64,000 nucleotides of DNA, taken from positions 62,001 to 126,000 of the forward strand of contig CAXXTW010000002.1 of assembly GCA_963678255.2 (NCBI GenBank), in the 5' to 3' direction. Both the position numbers and the translations under genes were made by a program. Position 1 is the stretch's first letter, and each line of letters opens with the position of its first letter. Of the stretch, positions 17,262-24,513 are shown piece by piece. Below the pieces are notes generated by a model. It was not told the origin of the DNA and did not search any database. It was given only the letters and a program-made list of their open reading frames with translations. The stretch comes from G963678255 sp963678255 (lineage in GTDB: Bacteria; Cloacimonadota; Cloacimonadia; Cloacimonadales; WRIO01).

Positions 17262-17470
17262 GGATACCATTATAAATGTGATAAATGTATGGTTAATTAT
17301 AAAACATGGGATACCATTGTAAATGTGATAAATGCACGGTTAATCATTAAATTATTGGATACCATTATAAATGTGATAAATGTATGGTTAATTATAAAAC
17401 ATGGGATACCATTATTAATGTGATAAATGCACGATTAATTTTTAAACATGGGATACCATTGATAAATGTT
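17262..17470 (+). repeat. 47-base tandem array, copy 1 (4 units plus partial)
   Basis: Units begin GGATACCATT at 17262, 17309, 17357, 17404 and 17451, so the period is 47 or 48. Each contains ATGG-GATA-CCAT type symmetry. The last unit is cut short at the GTAG hairpin. Confidence 0.85.
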
Positions 17471-17472
17471 TA

Positions 17473-17498
17473 GTAGGGGCGAACCTGTGTGTTCGCCC
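17473..17498 (+). repeat. REP-like hairpin B (GTAG-led)
   Basis: GTAG followed by GGGCGAAC-CTGTGT-GTTCGCCC. It repeats near 19886 and 20497, and inverted at 36621. Confidence 0.75.
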
Positions 17499-17559
17499 TG
17501 TAAATTTGGAAAAGGTTCGATATTTTATATGGGTATGATTTGTGTGTTTAGGGTGTCGC

Positions 17560-17735
17560 TCTGCTGGAGCTATGATGTTGTTGTATAGCTGTCACTGGGC
17601 TTACACCCAGTGTTACAAAGATACCGCTCCTCTGGAGCTGATTAGCATCAGAGATGTAATATGTGTATAACCCAGATTGTAAGATCTGGGGCTGGAGATG
17701 CTCTCCAAATAAGCATCAGAGATGCGGTATGATTA
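17560..17735 (+). repeat. Chain of small palindromes
   Basis: In sequence: GCTC-TGCTG-GAGC, CACTGGG-CTTACA-CCCAGTG, GCTCC-TCT-GGAGC, GCATC-AGA-GATG, CCCAGAT-TGTAAG-ATCTGGG, GGAG-ATG-CTCTCC and GCATC-AGA-GATGC. The chain recurs at 19965-20130 and in part at 20575-20640. Confidence 0.7.
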
Positions 17736-18303
17736 TTATATGAATTTCCAATTTGTATTTATTACTCTGCAAACAAGATGTGTGCAGAAAGAATTTGCTT
17801 ACTCCATTTAGGGCAGACACACAGGTCTGCCCCTCGTGCGTTAGTGATGGATAAATATCAGATGGGTGCAAGTCCCATCCAGAACTCGCATCAAGGTTCT
17901 GTAACTGAAAGTAACTGCGTCATCGTGAGATGAGGTGGAGAGCAACTGGAGGTGAAAGGTCAGTCCGTAGCGATTGCGAACTCGATTCGGCGGGTAATTG
18001 TGTCGAGCCTCCTAGGGTAGGGCGAAGATTGATGATTAGGAAAGAAGCAGGAGTGGAATCTGAGCAATCGCCTAATACACCTGATGAGCTGTATGATGTT
18101 AAAGATGTAAGCTATGTCAGGACATTACATGTGGTTGGAGATGGAATGGTCAGAAGGTATTTATCAGTAAGCTAAGAGACCTGATAATAGGAAGAGATGT
18201 TATCAGGAGTCAGAGTTCTCATAGTAGTGATCGATGATTTGGACAACATAACCAAATCGTAACGAAGGGGAACAGGATAATGAAATTTTGAAAGGAAGTA
18301 AAG

Positions 18304-19635
18304 ATGAAAGACAACTGTTCGATAGTGCCAGAAAAGGCTAAACAAGGGCAAGAAACCGAGACATCAGAGATTAGACAGAGATGGCAATGGGTGGAATCAT
18401 CTATATGGACAGACAAGATGTTGACAGCTCTCGAAAGGGGAGTCAAAGGCGGTAAGTGGTTCAGTCTCTGTGACAAAATTTTTGACAGTGCTAACCTTTT
18501 TAGTGCATGGCTAAAAGTCAAAGCAAATAAAGGGGGTATGGGCATTGACAATATAAGCATAGAGAAATTCAGACGACATGCAGAATCAAACATACTCAAG
18601 CTAGCAGAGAAACTTCGGAGTGATAGCTATCGAGCGCAAGCAGTCAAAAGAGTCATGATTGATAAGCCTGGAAGTAAAGAAAAGAGACCACTGGGAATAC
18701 CAACAGTTATTGATCGAATCGTTCAGACAGCAATTAGAAATGCTATTGAACCGATTTTTGAGAAAGACTTCGCAGACCACAGCTATGGATTTAGACCCGG
18801 TAGAGGTTGTAAAGATGCGCTTAGGGTATTGGACAAATACCTTAAAGAAGGATATCAATATGTAGTTGATGCCGATCTTAAAGGATATTTTGATACGATT
18901 CCCAAAGACAGACTTATGTCTTTAGTTCAAATGAAGATCGCAGACGGTAGAGTGCTCAAATGGATTGAAATGTATCTAAATCAGAGTATTTTCGATGGCG
19001 TCAAAACATGGACACCAGAGACAGGAACACCTCAAGGCGCTGTTTTAAGTCCACTTTTGGCAAATATTTATCTTGATCCGCTTGATAACCTGATGGCTAA
19101 CAAAGGATATAACATGATCCGATATGCAGATGACTTTATTGTGATCTGCAAAACTCGAGAAGCATCCTTGAAAGCACTAGAAATAATCACAGAGTGGACG
19201 ATTAAGAATGGATTAATATTACATCCGGAAAAGACTAAGATATTAGATGCTGAAGTTGATCCAATTGAATTTTTAGGCTATAGATTTTTCAAAGGAAAGA
19301 AATATCCTAAAGACAAAAGCATCAAGAAGTACAGAGACAGCATCAGGAAACACACGAGAAGAACAAACAGTATCAGTTTAGCGCAAATAATAAAGAAAAT
19401 CACCCCAATTATGCGTGGGTGGTTTGAATATTATAAGCATAGCTACAAAACCACCTTTCCTAATATTGATGGCTGGACAAGACGCAGATTACGAAGTATT
19501 CTAAAGAGGTATGGAAAGCGAAGAGGTATCTCAACAATGAAAGATAATCTCAGGTATCCCAATAAGATCTTTGAAGATGCTGGGTTTTTCTCTTTAACCA
19601 AAGCCCATCATGAATTATGTCAATCTCTACATTAA
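18304..19635 (+). CDS. ltrA: Group II intron reverse transcriptase/maturase
   Basis: The 443-residue protein has RT motifs in order: GIDNISIEKF (RT0-1), KRPLGIPTVIDRIVQTA (RT2), SYGFRPGRGCKDAL (RT2a-3 region), VVDADLKGYFDTI (first catalytic Asp), TPQGAVLSPLLANIYL (RT4) and MIRYADDFIVI (the YADD pair, residues about 278-281). A maturase X domain follows (ITPIMRGWFEYYKHSY). It lacks a C-terminal HNH endonuclease, as in class C and some other bacterial introns. Inside the cell it binds its own intron RNA for splicing and retrohoming. It lies wholly inside intron domain IV, and its base composition is less AT-rich than its surroundings, in keeping with transfer. Confidence 0.95.
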   Translation: MKDNCSIVPEKAKQGQETETSEIRQRWQWVESSIWTDKMLTALERGVKGGKWFSLCDKIFDSANLFSAWLKVKANKGGMGIDNISIEKFRRHAESNILKLAEKLRSDSYRAQAVKRVMIDKPGSKEKRPLGIPTVIDRIVQTAIRNAIEPIFEKDFADHSYGFRPGRGCKDALRVLDKYLKEGYQYVVDADLKGYFDTIPKDRLMSLVQMKIADGRVLKWIEMYLNQSIFDGVKTWTPETGTPQGAVLSPLLANIYLDPLDNLMANKGYNMIRYADDFIVICKTREASLKALEIITEWTIKNGLILHPEKTKILDAEVDPIEFLGYRFFKGKKYPKDKSIKKYRDSIRKHTRRTNSISLAQIIKKITPIMRGWFEYYKHSYKTTFPNIDGWTRRRLRSILKRYGKRRGISTMKDNLRYPNKIFEDAGFFSLTKAHHELCQSLH

Positions 19636-19654
19636 GAGTAAAACATTATCTGGA

Positions 19655-19687
19655 GAGCCGTGTGCGGGAGAACCGCATGCACGGTTC
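19655..19687 (+). ncRNA. Group II intron domain V
   Basis: The segment GAGCCGTGTGCGGGAG then AACCGCATGCACGGTTC folds as the 33-34 base catalytic hairpin with the AGC triad at its base and an internal bulge. It lies 20 bases after the maturase stop. Confidence 0.9.
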
Positions 19688-19767
19688 GGAGGGAGGGGCG
19701 TCAGTAATGGTAGCGCCCCTACCCCTATCATTTACAAAAAATAATTACGGTTGATTATTAAATTATT

Positions 19768-19885
19768 GGATACCATTATAAATGTGATAAATGTATGGTT
19801 AATTATAAAACATGGGATACCATTGTAAATGTGATAAATGCACGGTTAATCATTAAATTATTGGATACCATTGATAAATGTTTAG
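19768..19885 (+). repeat. 47-base tandem array, copy 2 (2 units plus partial)
   Basis: GGATACCATT at 19768, 19815 and 19863. This is shorter than copies 1 and 3, so the array varies in number within one locus. Confidence 0.85.
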
Positions 19886-20285
19886 TAGGGGCGAACCTGT
19901 GTGTTCGCCCTGTAAATTTGGAAAAGGTTCGATATTTTATATGGGTATGATTTGTGTGTTTAGGGTGTCGCTCTGCTGGAGCTATGATGTTGTTGTATAG
20001 CTGTCACTGGGCTTACACCCAGTGTTACAAAGATACCGCTCCTCTGGAGCTGATTAGCATCAGAGATGTAATATGTGTATAACCCAGATTGTAAGATCTG
20101 GGGCTGGAGATGCTCTCCAAATAAGCATCAGGAAGCAGTATGATTGTTATATGAACTACCAATTTGTATTTATTACTCTGCAAACAAGATGTGTGCAGAA
20201 AGAATTTGCTTACTCCATTTAGGGCAGACACACAGGTCTGCCCCTACATTTACAAAAAACAATTACGGTTGATTATTAAATTATT

Positions 20286-20493
20286 GGATACCATTATAAA
20301 TGTGATAAATGTATGGTTAATTATAAAACATGGGATACCATTATAAATGTGATAAATGTATGGTTAATTATAAAACATGGGATACCATTATTAATGTGAT
20401 AAATGCACGATTAATTTTTAAACATGGGATACCATTATTAATGTGATAAATGCACGATTAATTTTTAAACATGGGATACCATTGATAAATGTT
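20286..20493 (+). repeat. 47-base tandem array, copy 3 (4 units plus partial)
   Basis: GGATACCATT at 20286, 20333, 20380, 20427 and 20474, exactly every 47 bases, ending at a GTAG hairpin. Confidence 0.85.
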
Positions 20494-20642
20494 TAGTAGG
20501 GGCGAACCTGTGTGTTCGCCCTGTAAATTTGGAAAAGGTTCGATATTTTATATGGGTATGATTTGTGTGTTTAGGGTGTCGCTCTGCTGGAGCTATGATG
20601 TTGTTGTATAGCTGTCACTGGGCTTTTACCCAGTGTTACACA

Positions 20643-20738
20643 GATGCCATCCTTGATAGTATTATTCACAATACATACGATATTTTTATTGAAGGAAAAA
20701 TGTCAATGAGAGAAAGAAAAAGTATAAGAAGAAAATAA
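20643..20738 (+). pseudogene. istB: istB, 3' fragment
   Basis: The frame reads DAILDSIIHNTYDIFIEGKM then SMRERKSIRRK and a stop, the usual IstB C-terminus (the ADAILDRIVHNAY type). Together with 16783-17133 it shows that the repeats lie inside istB and that roughly 100 central codons are gone. Confidence 0.8.
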
Positions 20739-20748
20739 AGAATTAAAG

Positions 20749-20780
20749 TCCGGGTTGATGTTATAATCTGCCCGGATTTT
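20749..20780 (+). terminator. Intrinsic terminator after istB remnant
   Basis: TCCGGG and CCCGGA pair across a 16-base loop and are followed by TTTTT. It lies 11 bases after the istB stop. Confidence 0.6.
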
Positions 20781-20814
20781 TACAATTTTTTTACTGGCTC
20801 TGCGAACAGAGATA

Positions 20815-20865
20815 TGGCTCATTTTTTTCAGACACATGGCTCTGATAAATCAGACACTATGCTCA
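20815..20865 (+). repeat. IS21 right terminal inverted repeat region
   Basis: ATGGCTCA and ATGGCTC sub-repeats separated by CAGACAC, then the outer end ATCAGACACTATGCTCA. It is the inverse of the left end at 15089. Confidence 0.7.
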
Positions 20866-21098
20866 TTTTCATCATAATATTCAAAGCAGACATGCCTTAC
20901 TCAAAATATCTGATGGATCATAATAAAGACTATACTATGATTAACGGCTTTGCCTATTACAGAATTACATCACTAATCCAAAGAATCTTCTTATCTATTC
21001 AAAGAAGAAAAACAAAACTATACATAAGAGGAAAAGGTGAAGATAATAGGCAAATTACGCTGGAGTCATACGGTGTTGAATTTTTGGGGGTATCCTAA
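20866..21098 (+). other. Possible remnant reading frame between IS21 end and CRISPR leader
   Basis: The frame that continues out of the IS end reads DMPYSKYLMDHNKDYTMING and later RRKTKLYIRGKGEDNRQITL, then ESYGVEFLGVS and a stop. It has no start of its own outside the IS. It could be the tail of a gene cut by the IS insertion; I find no family for it. It lies directly before the CRISPR leader region, where a cas gene might once have stood, but no cas motif is visible. Confidence 0.3.
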
Positions 21099-21119
21099 AA
21101 AAAACAACAAATAATCTGC

Positions 21120-21146
21120 TTGACAGGTAATAAAATATCATATACT
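21120..21146 (+). promoter_or_regulatory. Candidate promoter in the CRISPR leader
   Basis: TTGACA at 21120 and TATACT at 21141 (spacer 15; TACTTT at spacer 17) lie about 145 bases before the first CRISPR repeat, on the strand that gives leader-first orientation. Confidence 0.35.
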
Positions 21147-21289
21147 TTTGTAACATGATAGTGTGAAAATCAGTTTTGCGCAGACCTATTGAAAAAACTC
21201 AAAAAAAAGGGTAAATTTTGCTCCTTTTTTAGAGGTTCGTGAAAAGCACCCTTCAACTCCGCTCCCAGAGCGGGTAAAAAAGGGAGTCG

Positions 21290-21466
21290 GTAGAATTGAC
21301 CTGTTAGCGCTGCAGGGGTTGCGACTAGTGTTGTCGTGATGAAATTCATCTAAACACTTTTTTTGAGTAGAATTGACCTGTTAGCGCTGCAGGGGTTGCG
21401 ACACGCTAGGGCAGCTCGTTTCCCCAATAAAGACGTTTTGTAGAATTGACCTGTTAGGTTGCAGGG
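21290..21466 (+). CRISPR. Short CRISPR array, 36-base repeat, two spacers
   Basis: Two identical 36-base repeats start GTAGAATTGACCTG and end GGGGTTGCGAC, at 21290-21325 and 21367-21402. A third, degenerate and shortened, is at 21440-21466. Spacers are 41 bases (21326-21366) and 37 bases (21403-21439) and are unrelated to each other. Degeneration of the last repeat puts the leader on the left, where an AT-rich stretch with a possible promoter lies. No cas gene is adjacent. A Cas6b-like gene occurs at 52.6 kb. Type cannot be set from the repeat alone. Confidence 0.8.
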
Positions 21467-21659
21467 ACTTAATTAATGGCTAAAGTAACTAAAGTTTTTA
21501 ATCCTCTCTTGCTATCTCTTTTATGATTTAATACGATTGAAACAGAAGCAAATAAGACGACTTAATCTGTGCCCATATCTAGCTAAACCTCTTTTGTCCT
21601 GTGCATGGCAATTGGTTTTGTTTGAAATAGGCAAGATGTAACAATCTACAAACGATGAA

Positions 21660-22080
21660 GCTTATCTTTTATTTTTTATCTGCAAATCTCTGATTTGCCA
21701 TTATCTGCAACACACCTGTGTTGCCTACATCGGTTTCATGGAATTTTCTTATCATTTCTTTCTGTTTTTGATAATATCTCGTAGAGACGCAATGCATTGC
21801 GTCACTACAATTGCGCACAACACCTGTTTAATTGAACGTAAATAAGACAATGCTTTGCGTCATAATTTAACTTACCCATTGGCAAGCTATGGCGGAGTCC
21901 CTGACAGTGACTGAAGATTAAATGGCAAACCATCTATAGGATAAGATATTAATTTATCAGAGAAAATTGATGAAAATCAAGATCCCCGATAGGGGTTTTC
22001 CAGACTTGATTTTTTCTTTGCTTCTGTTTATTTTGTATCAAGGCAATTGAAATGAAGAATACCATTTCAACGAAATAAAC
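21660..22080 (+). repeat. About 420-base direct repeat, copy 2 (partner at 12720)
   Basis: It holds mini-hairpins GCAAAT-CTCTG-ATTTGC (21682) and GCAACAC-ACCT-GTGTTGC (21707), the GTAG palindrome at 21781, and a third remnant of the small gene (NALRHNLTYPLASYGG then VPDSD and a stop where Trp is expected). An AAGATCCCCGATAGGGG hairpin ends it. Confidence 0.8.
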
Positions 22081-22206
22081 ATATCTTATCAAATTTATGT
22101 CAATTTTAGAAATAGGTTTAATTATAAAGGCTTTGTTCTCTTTTTGTTGTTGATTTTCCTGATTATCCTCTATACATCGCTTTTTGAAGTGAACAGTCTT
22201 ATTTCT

Positions 22207-22929
22207 TTATTTTAACAGAATGATTTTACTAGTTGCATTTTTCCCCTGATATGAATATCTGCACAAATACAAACCCGATGCTACTTTCAAACCATTATCA
22301 TCTGTTCCGCTCCACTTAACAGCGTATTGTCCCTTCGCTTTTGATTCGTTAATCAACTGCTTTATTAATTGACCTTTAACATTATATATATTTAATGATA
22401 TCAAAGTTGCTTTGGGTACATCAATGAAAATAGTAGTTTCAGGTACAAATGGATTAGGATAGACAGATAAACAAGATTTCATCTGATTTGGGTTTACTAT
22501 ATCTTCGTTTTTGATAATACTTATAACGATAGGTCCATATAATTCAAAACTATTATTAGAACGTACAATTTTTAACCAATAATAATAGGGAGTATCTTTT
22601 TGGACATCTGTATCTTCAAAAGTATAAATTTGTTGAATAAAGGTATTAAATGCATTAATAATGGAAGAGTTCAAAGTTTGAGCTGTATCAATATTGTCTG
22701 TAAGCGATTTTAAAATGTAAAATCCCTGCAAATTGTATTCATATTCAGTGATCCAGGACAATCTTATAGACTCAGAGCTATTAACATTTGCAGTAAAAGA
22801 TGATATTTCAAGGTAAATTGGATTTTCTCTGGTATCTATGAGCACATTATCAGAGATTATACTACTCTTAACACAAAAAAGAGTCATGTTTAAAAAGAAT
22901 AAAAAGAATAAAACAACTAATTTTTTCAT
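22207..22929 (-). CDS. Small secreted protein with fibronectin-like domain and C-terminal sorting domain
   Basis: The 240-residue protein has a signal peptide (KKLVVLFFLFFLNMTLFC), a beta-rich domain at about 40-150 with LSWITEYEYNLQGFYILKS (a fibronectin III-like pattern), and a C-terminal module at about 160-240: YPNPFVPETTIF, LNIYNVKGQLIKQL, VKWSGTDDNGLKVASG and KIILLK. This module is the type IX-like sorting or FlgD-like domain, so the protein should be exported and attached to or released from the cell surface. GAGG precedes the ATG. It lies just downstream of an AlkD-like gene on the same strand (33 bases). The ligand is unknown. Confidence 0.8.
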   Translation of the reverse strand: MKKLVVLFFLFFLNMTLFCVKSSIISDNVLIDTRENPIYLEISSFTANVNSSESIRLSWITEYEYNLQGFYILKSLTDNIDTAQTLNSSIINAFNTFIQQIYTFEDTDVQKDTPYYYWLKIVRSNNSFELYGPIVISIIKNEDIVNPNQMKSCLSVYPNPFVPETTIFIDVPKATLISLNIYNVKGQLIKQLINESKAKGQYAVKWSGTDDNGLKVASGLYLCRYSYQGKNATSKIILLK

Positions 22930-22962
22930 TTTTCCTCACTTTTATAATACTAAATTGATGGA

Positions 22963-23673
22963 TTATTTAAGTTTTAAATAATACAATCTTAAATCTTCAG
23001 AGAACTTTTCTATGGCATAACGAAGCATAGTTCTGGGCATAAATTTATAATTTTCATCCAAAAAGTCTGTCTCAGTTTTCAAATCTCTATTACCTACCTC
23101 TCTTAGCATCCAACCAACTGCTTTATGTATTAAATCATGCCTATTTTCCAAAAGTATTTTTGCAATCTTCAATGTTAAATCAAACTTATTCTTTCTTATA
23201 AAAGCAAAAGTTGAAATAATTGAAATTCTCTGATTCCATAAATTGTTACTTTTTGCCAGTTTTATTAGGATTAAAGTGTCTTTATCCAGTAGAAAATCAC
23301 CAAGAATGTAATGAGCAGATAGATCAACAAGATCCCAATTATTTATCCTATCAGTATGATTTAGATAAAAATCTGCTATGATTTCTTTGTCATTAGGATC
23401 TTTACTTTTTTGATATTTTGAGACTAACATAATCAACGCACATAAACGATATTCATGAACAGATGTATGCAACAACTCACTTAATTCGTTGAGAGTAATA
23501 TCTTTATAATATTGTTTTGCAATATGTCTCTGATCTTTATTCTTAATACATAAGAAATTATCCTCTCCGCCATAACCACCTGGGAAAGCTTTGAAAAATT
23601 TCTTCATAATTGGTTCATTTGTAGGATTAGAGACTTTTTCCAATGCTATTTTTACAGAATCAACAATATTCAT
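22963..23673 (-). CDS. AlkD-like DNA alkylation repair protein
   Basis: The 236-residue protein is built of HEAT-like helical repeats and matches the AlkD family of DNA glycosylases for N3/N7-alkylated purines. Family landmarks are KKFFKAFPGGYGGED near residue 25, NNWDLVDLSA near 110 (the conserved Asp of AlkD lies in this WD-VD segment), LWNQRISIISTFAF near 145 and KAVGWMLREVG near 185. The start at 23673 has GGAGG five bases upstream; a TTG four codons earlier is unlikely. It lies between repeat mosaics, so it may be island cargo, but such genes are also common in core genomes. Confidence 0.88.
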   Translation of the reverse strand: MNIVDSVKIALEKVSNPTNEPIMKKFFKAFPGGYGGEDNFLCIKNKDQRHIAKQYYKDITLNELSELLHTSVHEYRLCALIMLVSKYQKSKDPNDKEIIADFYLNHTDRINNWDLVDLSAHYILGDFLLDKDTLILIKLAKSNNLWNQRISIISTFAFIRKNKFDLTLKIAKILLENRHDLIHKAVGWMLREVGNRDLKTETDFLDENYKFMPRTMLRYAIEKFSEDLRLYYLKLK

Positions 23674-23763
23674 GTTTTCCTCCAATGATATAAATGAATA
23701 ATGAGATTTTTATTAAGATAAGTCAACAAAAAATTTCTTGATTACCTATAAATAAACTGTTCT

Positions 23764-24450
23764 TCTCCAATAGATGTCAATTTATTAAAAGAACAATCTT
23801 CAAAGCAAGGTGTTTCATCTTTACTAAACAGGCAACAGCCTGATATGAGCTCCTATGAAACATCTTGTGTATTTGTCTATTTTAATTAATTAATCAATCC
23901 ACAAAATATATTAAATATCCAGGTATCAAGACAAAAGAAATGAACAATACTATCTCAAAGAAATGAAAAGACCTTATACAACATATGCCATCCTAAAGAT
24001 ATCCTCCAACGATGAAGCTTAACTTTTATCTCCTATGAAACACCTTGTGTATTTGTCTATTTTAATTAATTAATCCATAAAATATATTAAATATCCAGGT
24101 ATCAAGACAAAAGAAATGAACAATACTATCTCAAAGAAATATCCATATCTTCTCCAATAGATGTCAATTTTTTAAAAGGACAATCTCAAAACAAGGTGTT
24201 TCATTTTTACCAAACAGGCGACAGCCTGATATGAGCTCCTATGAAACACCTTGTGTATTTGTCTATTTTAATTAATTAATCCATAAAATATATTAAATAT
24301 CCAGGTATCAAGACAAAAGAAATGAACAATACTATCTCAAAGAAATATCCATATCTTCTCCAATAGATGTCAATTTTTTAAAAGGACAATCTCAAAACAA
24401 GGTGTTTCATTTTTACCAAACAGGCAACAGCCTGATATGAGCTTTTATCT
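23764..24450 (+). repeat. Tandem mosaic of family A hairpin repeats
   Basis: Copies or part copies start at 23764 (full, diverged), 24032 (right arm only), 24155 (full) and 24356 (left arm). Each full copy has AAGGTGTTTCAT and ATGAAACACCTT arms round a CAGGC/GCCTG hairpin, and ends CCAGGTATCAAGACAAAAG. There is no gene in the 840 bases from 23674 to 24513. Confidence 0.85.
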
Positions 24451-24457
24451 ATTATCT

Positions 24458-24500
24458 GCAAATCTTTGATTTGCTATTATCTGCAGTGCCTTAGCACTGC
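24458..24500 (+). repeat. Two variable mini-hairpins downstream of the kinase gene
   Basis: GCAAAT-CTTTG-ATTTGC (24458) and GCAGTGC-CTTA-GCACTGC (24483), both TATCT-led. The second lies 14 bases from the stop of the reverse-strand kinase and could help end its transcript. Confidence 0.7.
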
Positions 24501-24513
24501 CCCTTAGCACTGC

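Larger units (their letters stand above)
17836..19728 (+). mobile_element. Group II intron with maturase ORF
   Basis: The 5' end is GTGCG at 17836 and the 3' end CCCCTAT at 19728. Joining the flanks recreates the uninterrupted repeat (CTGCCCCTA-CATTTAC) seen in the other copies, with one base difference. Length is 1,893 bases. Structured domains I-III precede the ORF, and domain V (19655-19687) and a domain VI with an unpaired A in GTCAGTAATGG follow it. It sits directly after the GGGCAGAC/GTCTGCCC hairpin. Insertion next to a hairpin, with a maturase lacking an endonuclease domain, fits a class C-like intron. It looks intact. Confidence 0.88.
17119..20640 (+). repeat. Three tandem copies of a 0.5-0.6 kb composite repeat
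   Basis: Each copy has, in order: ATTTGTATTTATTACTCTGC, a GGGCAGAC/GTCTGCCC hairpin ending CTAC, an array of 47-base units, a GTAG-led GGGCGAAC/GTTCGCCC hairpin, and a series of small palindromes. Copies begin near 17119, 17730 and 20133. The second carries the intron and has the shortest array. The third starts with AGCATCAGGAAGCAGTATG, which resembles the istB break point, so copies probably arose by unequal recombination. An inverted single copy lies at 36.6 kb. Confidence 0.85.
15089..20865 (+). mobile_element. Degenerate IS21-family element interrupted by repeats and a group II intron
   Basis: The outer ends are inverted: AGAGCATAGTGTCTGAT at left and its complement ATCAGACACTATGCTC at right. 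Each is followed inward by further GTCTG...GAGCCA sub-repeats, as in the multiple transposase sites of IS21. Inside are istA with two frame breaks and istB cut in two. A normal IS21 is 2-2.5 kb; here about 3.5 kb of tandem composite repeats, one copy carrying an intron, lies within istB. No clear target duplication is visible. The element cannot move on its own. Confidence 0.8.

Noticed and set aside
17262..17470. CRISPR array made of the 47-base units
   Set aside because: Units are joined head to tail without unique spacers, so this is a plain tandem array.
17930..18175. 81-codon ORF before the maturase
   Set aside because: It lies in intron RNA domains I-III, where structure, not coding, explains the sequence.
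18304..19635. Diversity-generating retroelement reverse transcriptase acting on the FGE-fold genes
   Set aside because: The RT has GAVLSP in motif 4 and a maturase X domain inside a complete group II intron. DGR enzymes have SQ there. No template/variable repeat pair is seen near the FGE domains at 28.4 and 51.3 kb.
20866..21098. Cas1 or Cas2 remnant next to the CRISPR array
   Set aside because: The position is suggestive but no Cas1 or Cas2 motif is readable; kept only as an unassigned frame.
21240..21289. Terminator hairpin in the CRISPR leader
   Set aside because: GCTCCCAGAGCGGG shows only weak imperfect pairing and lacks a following T run.
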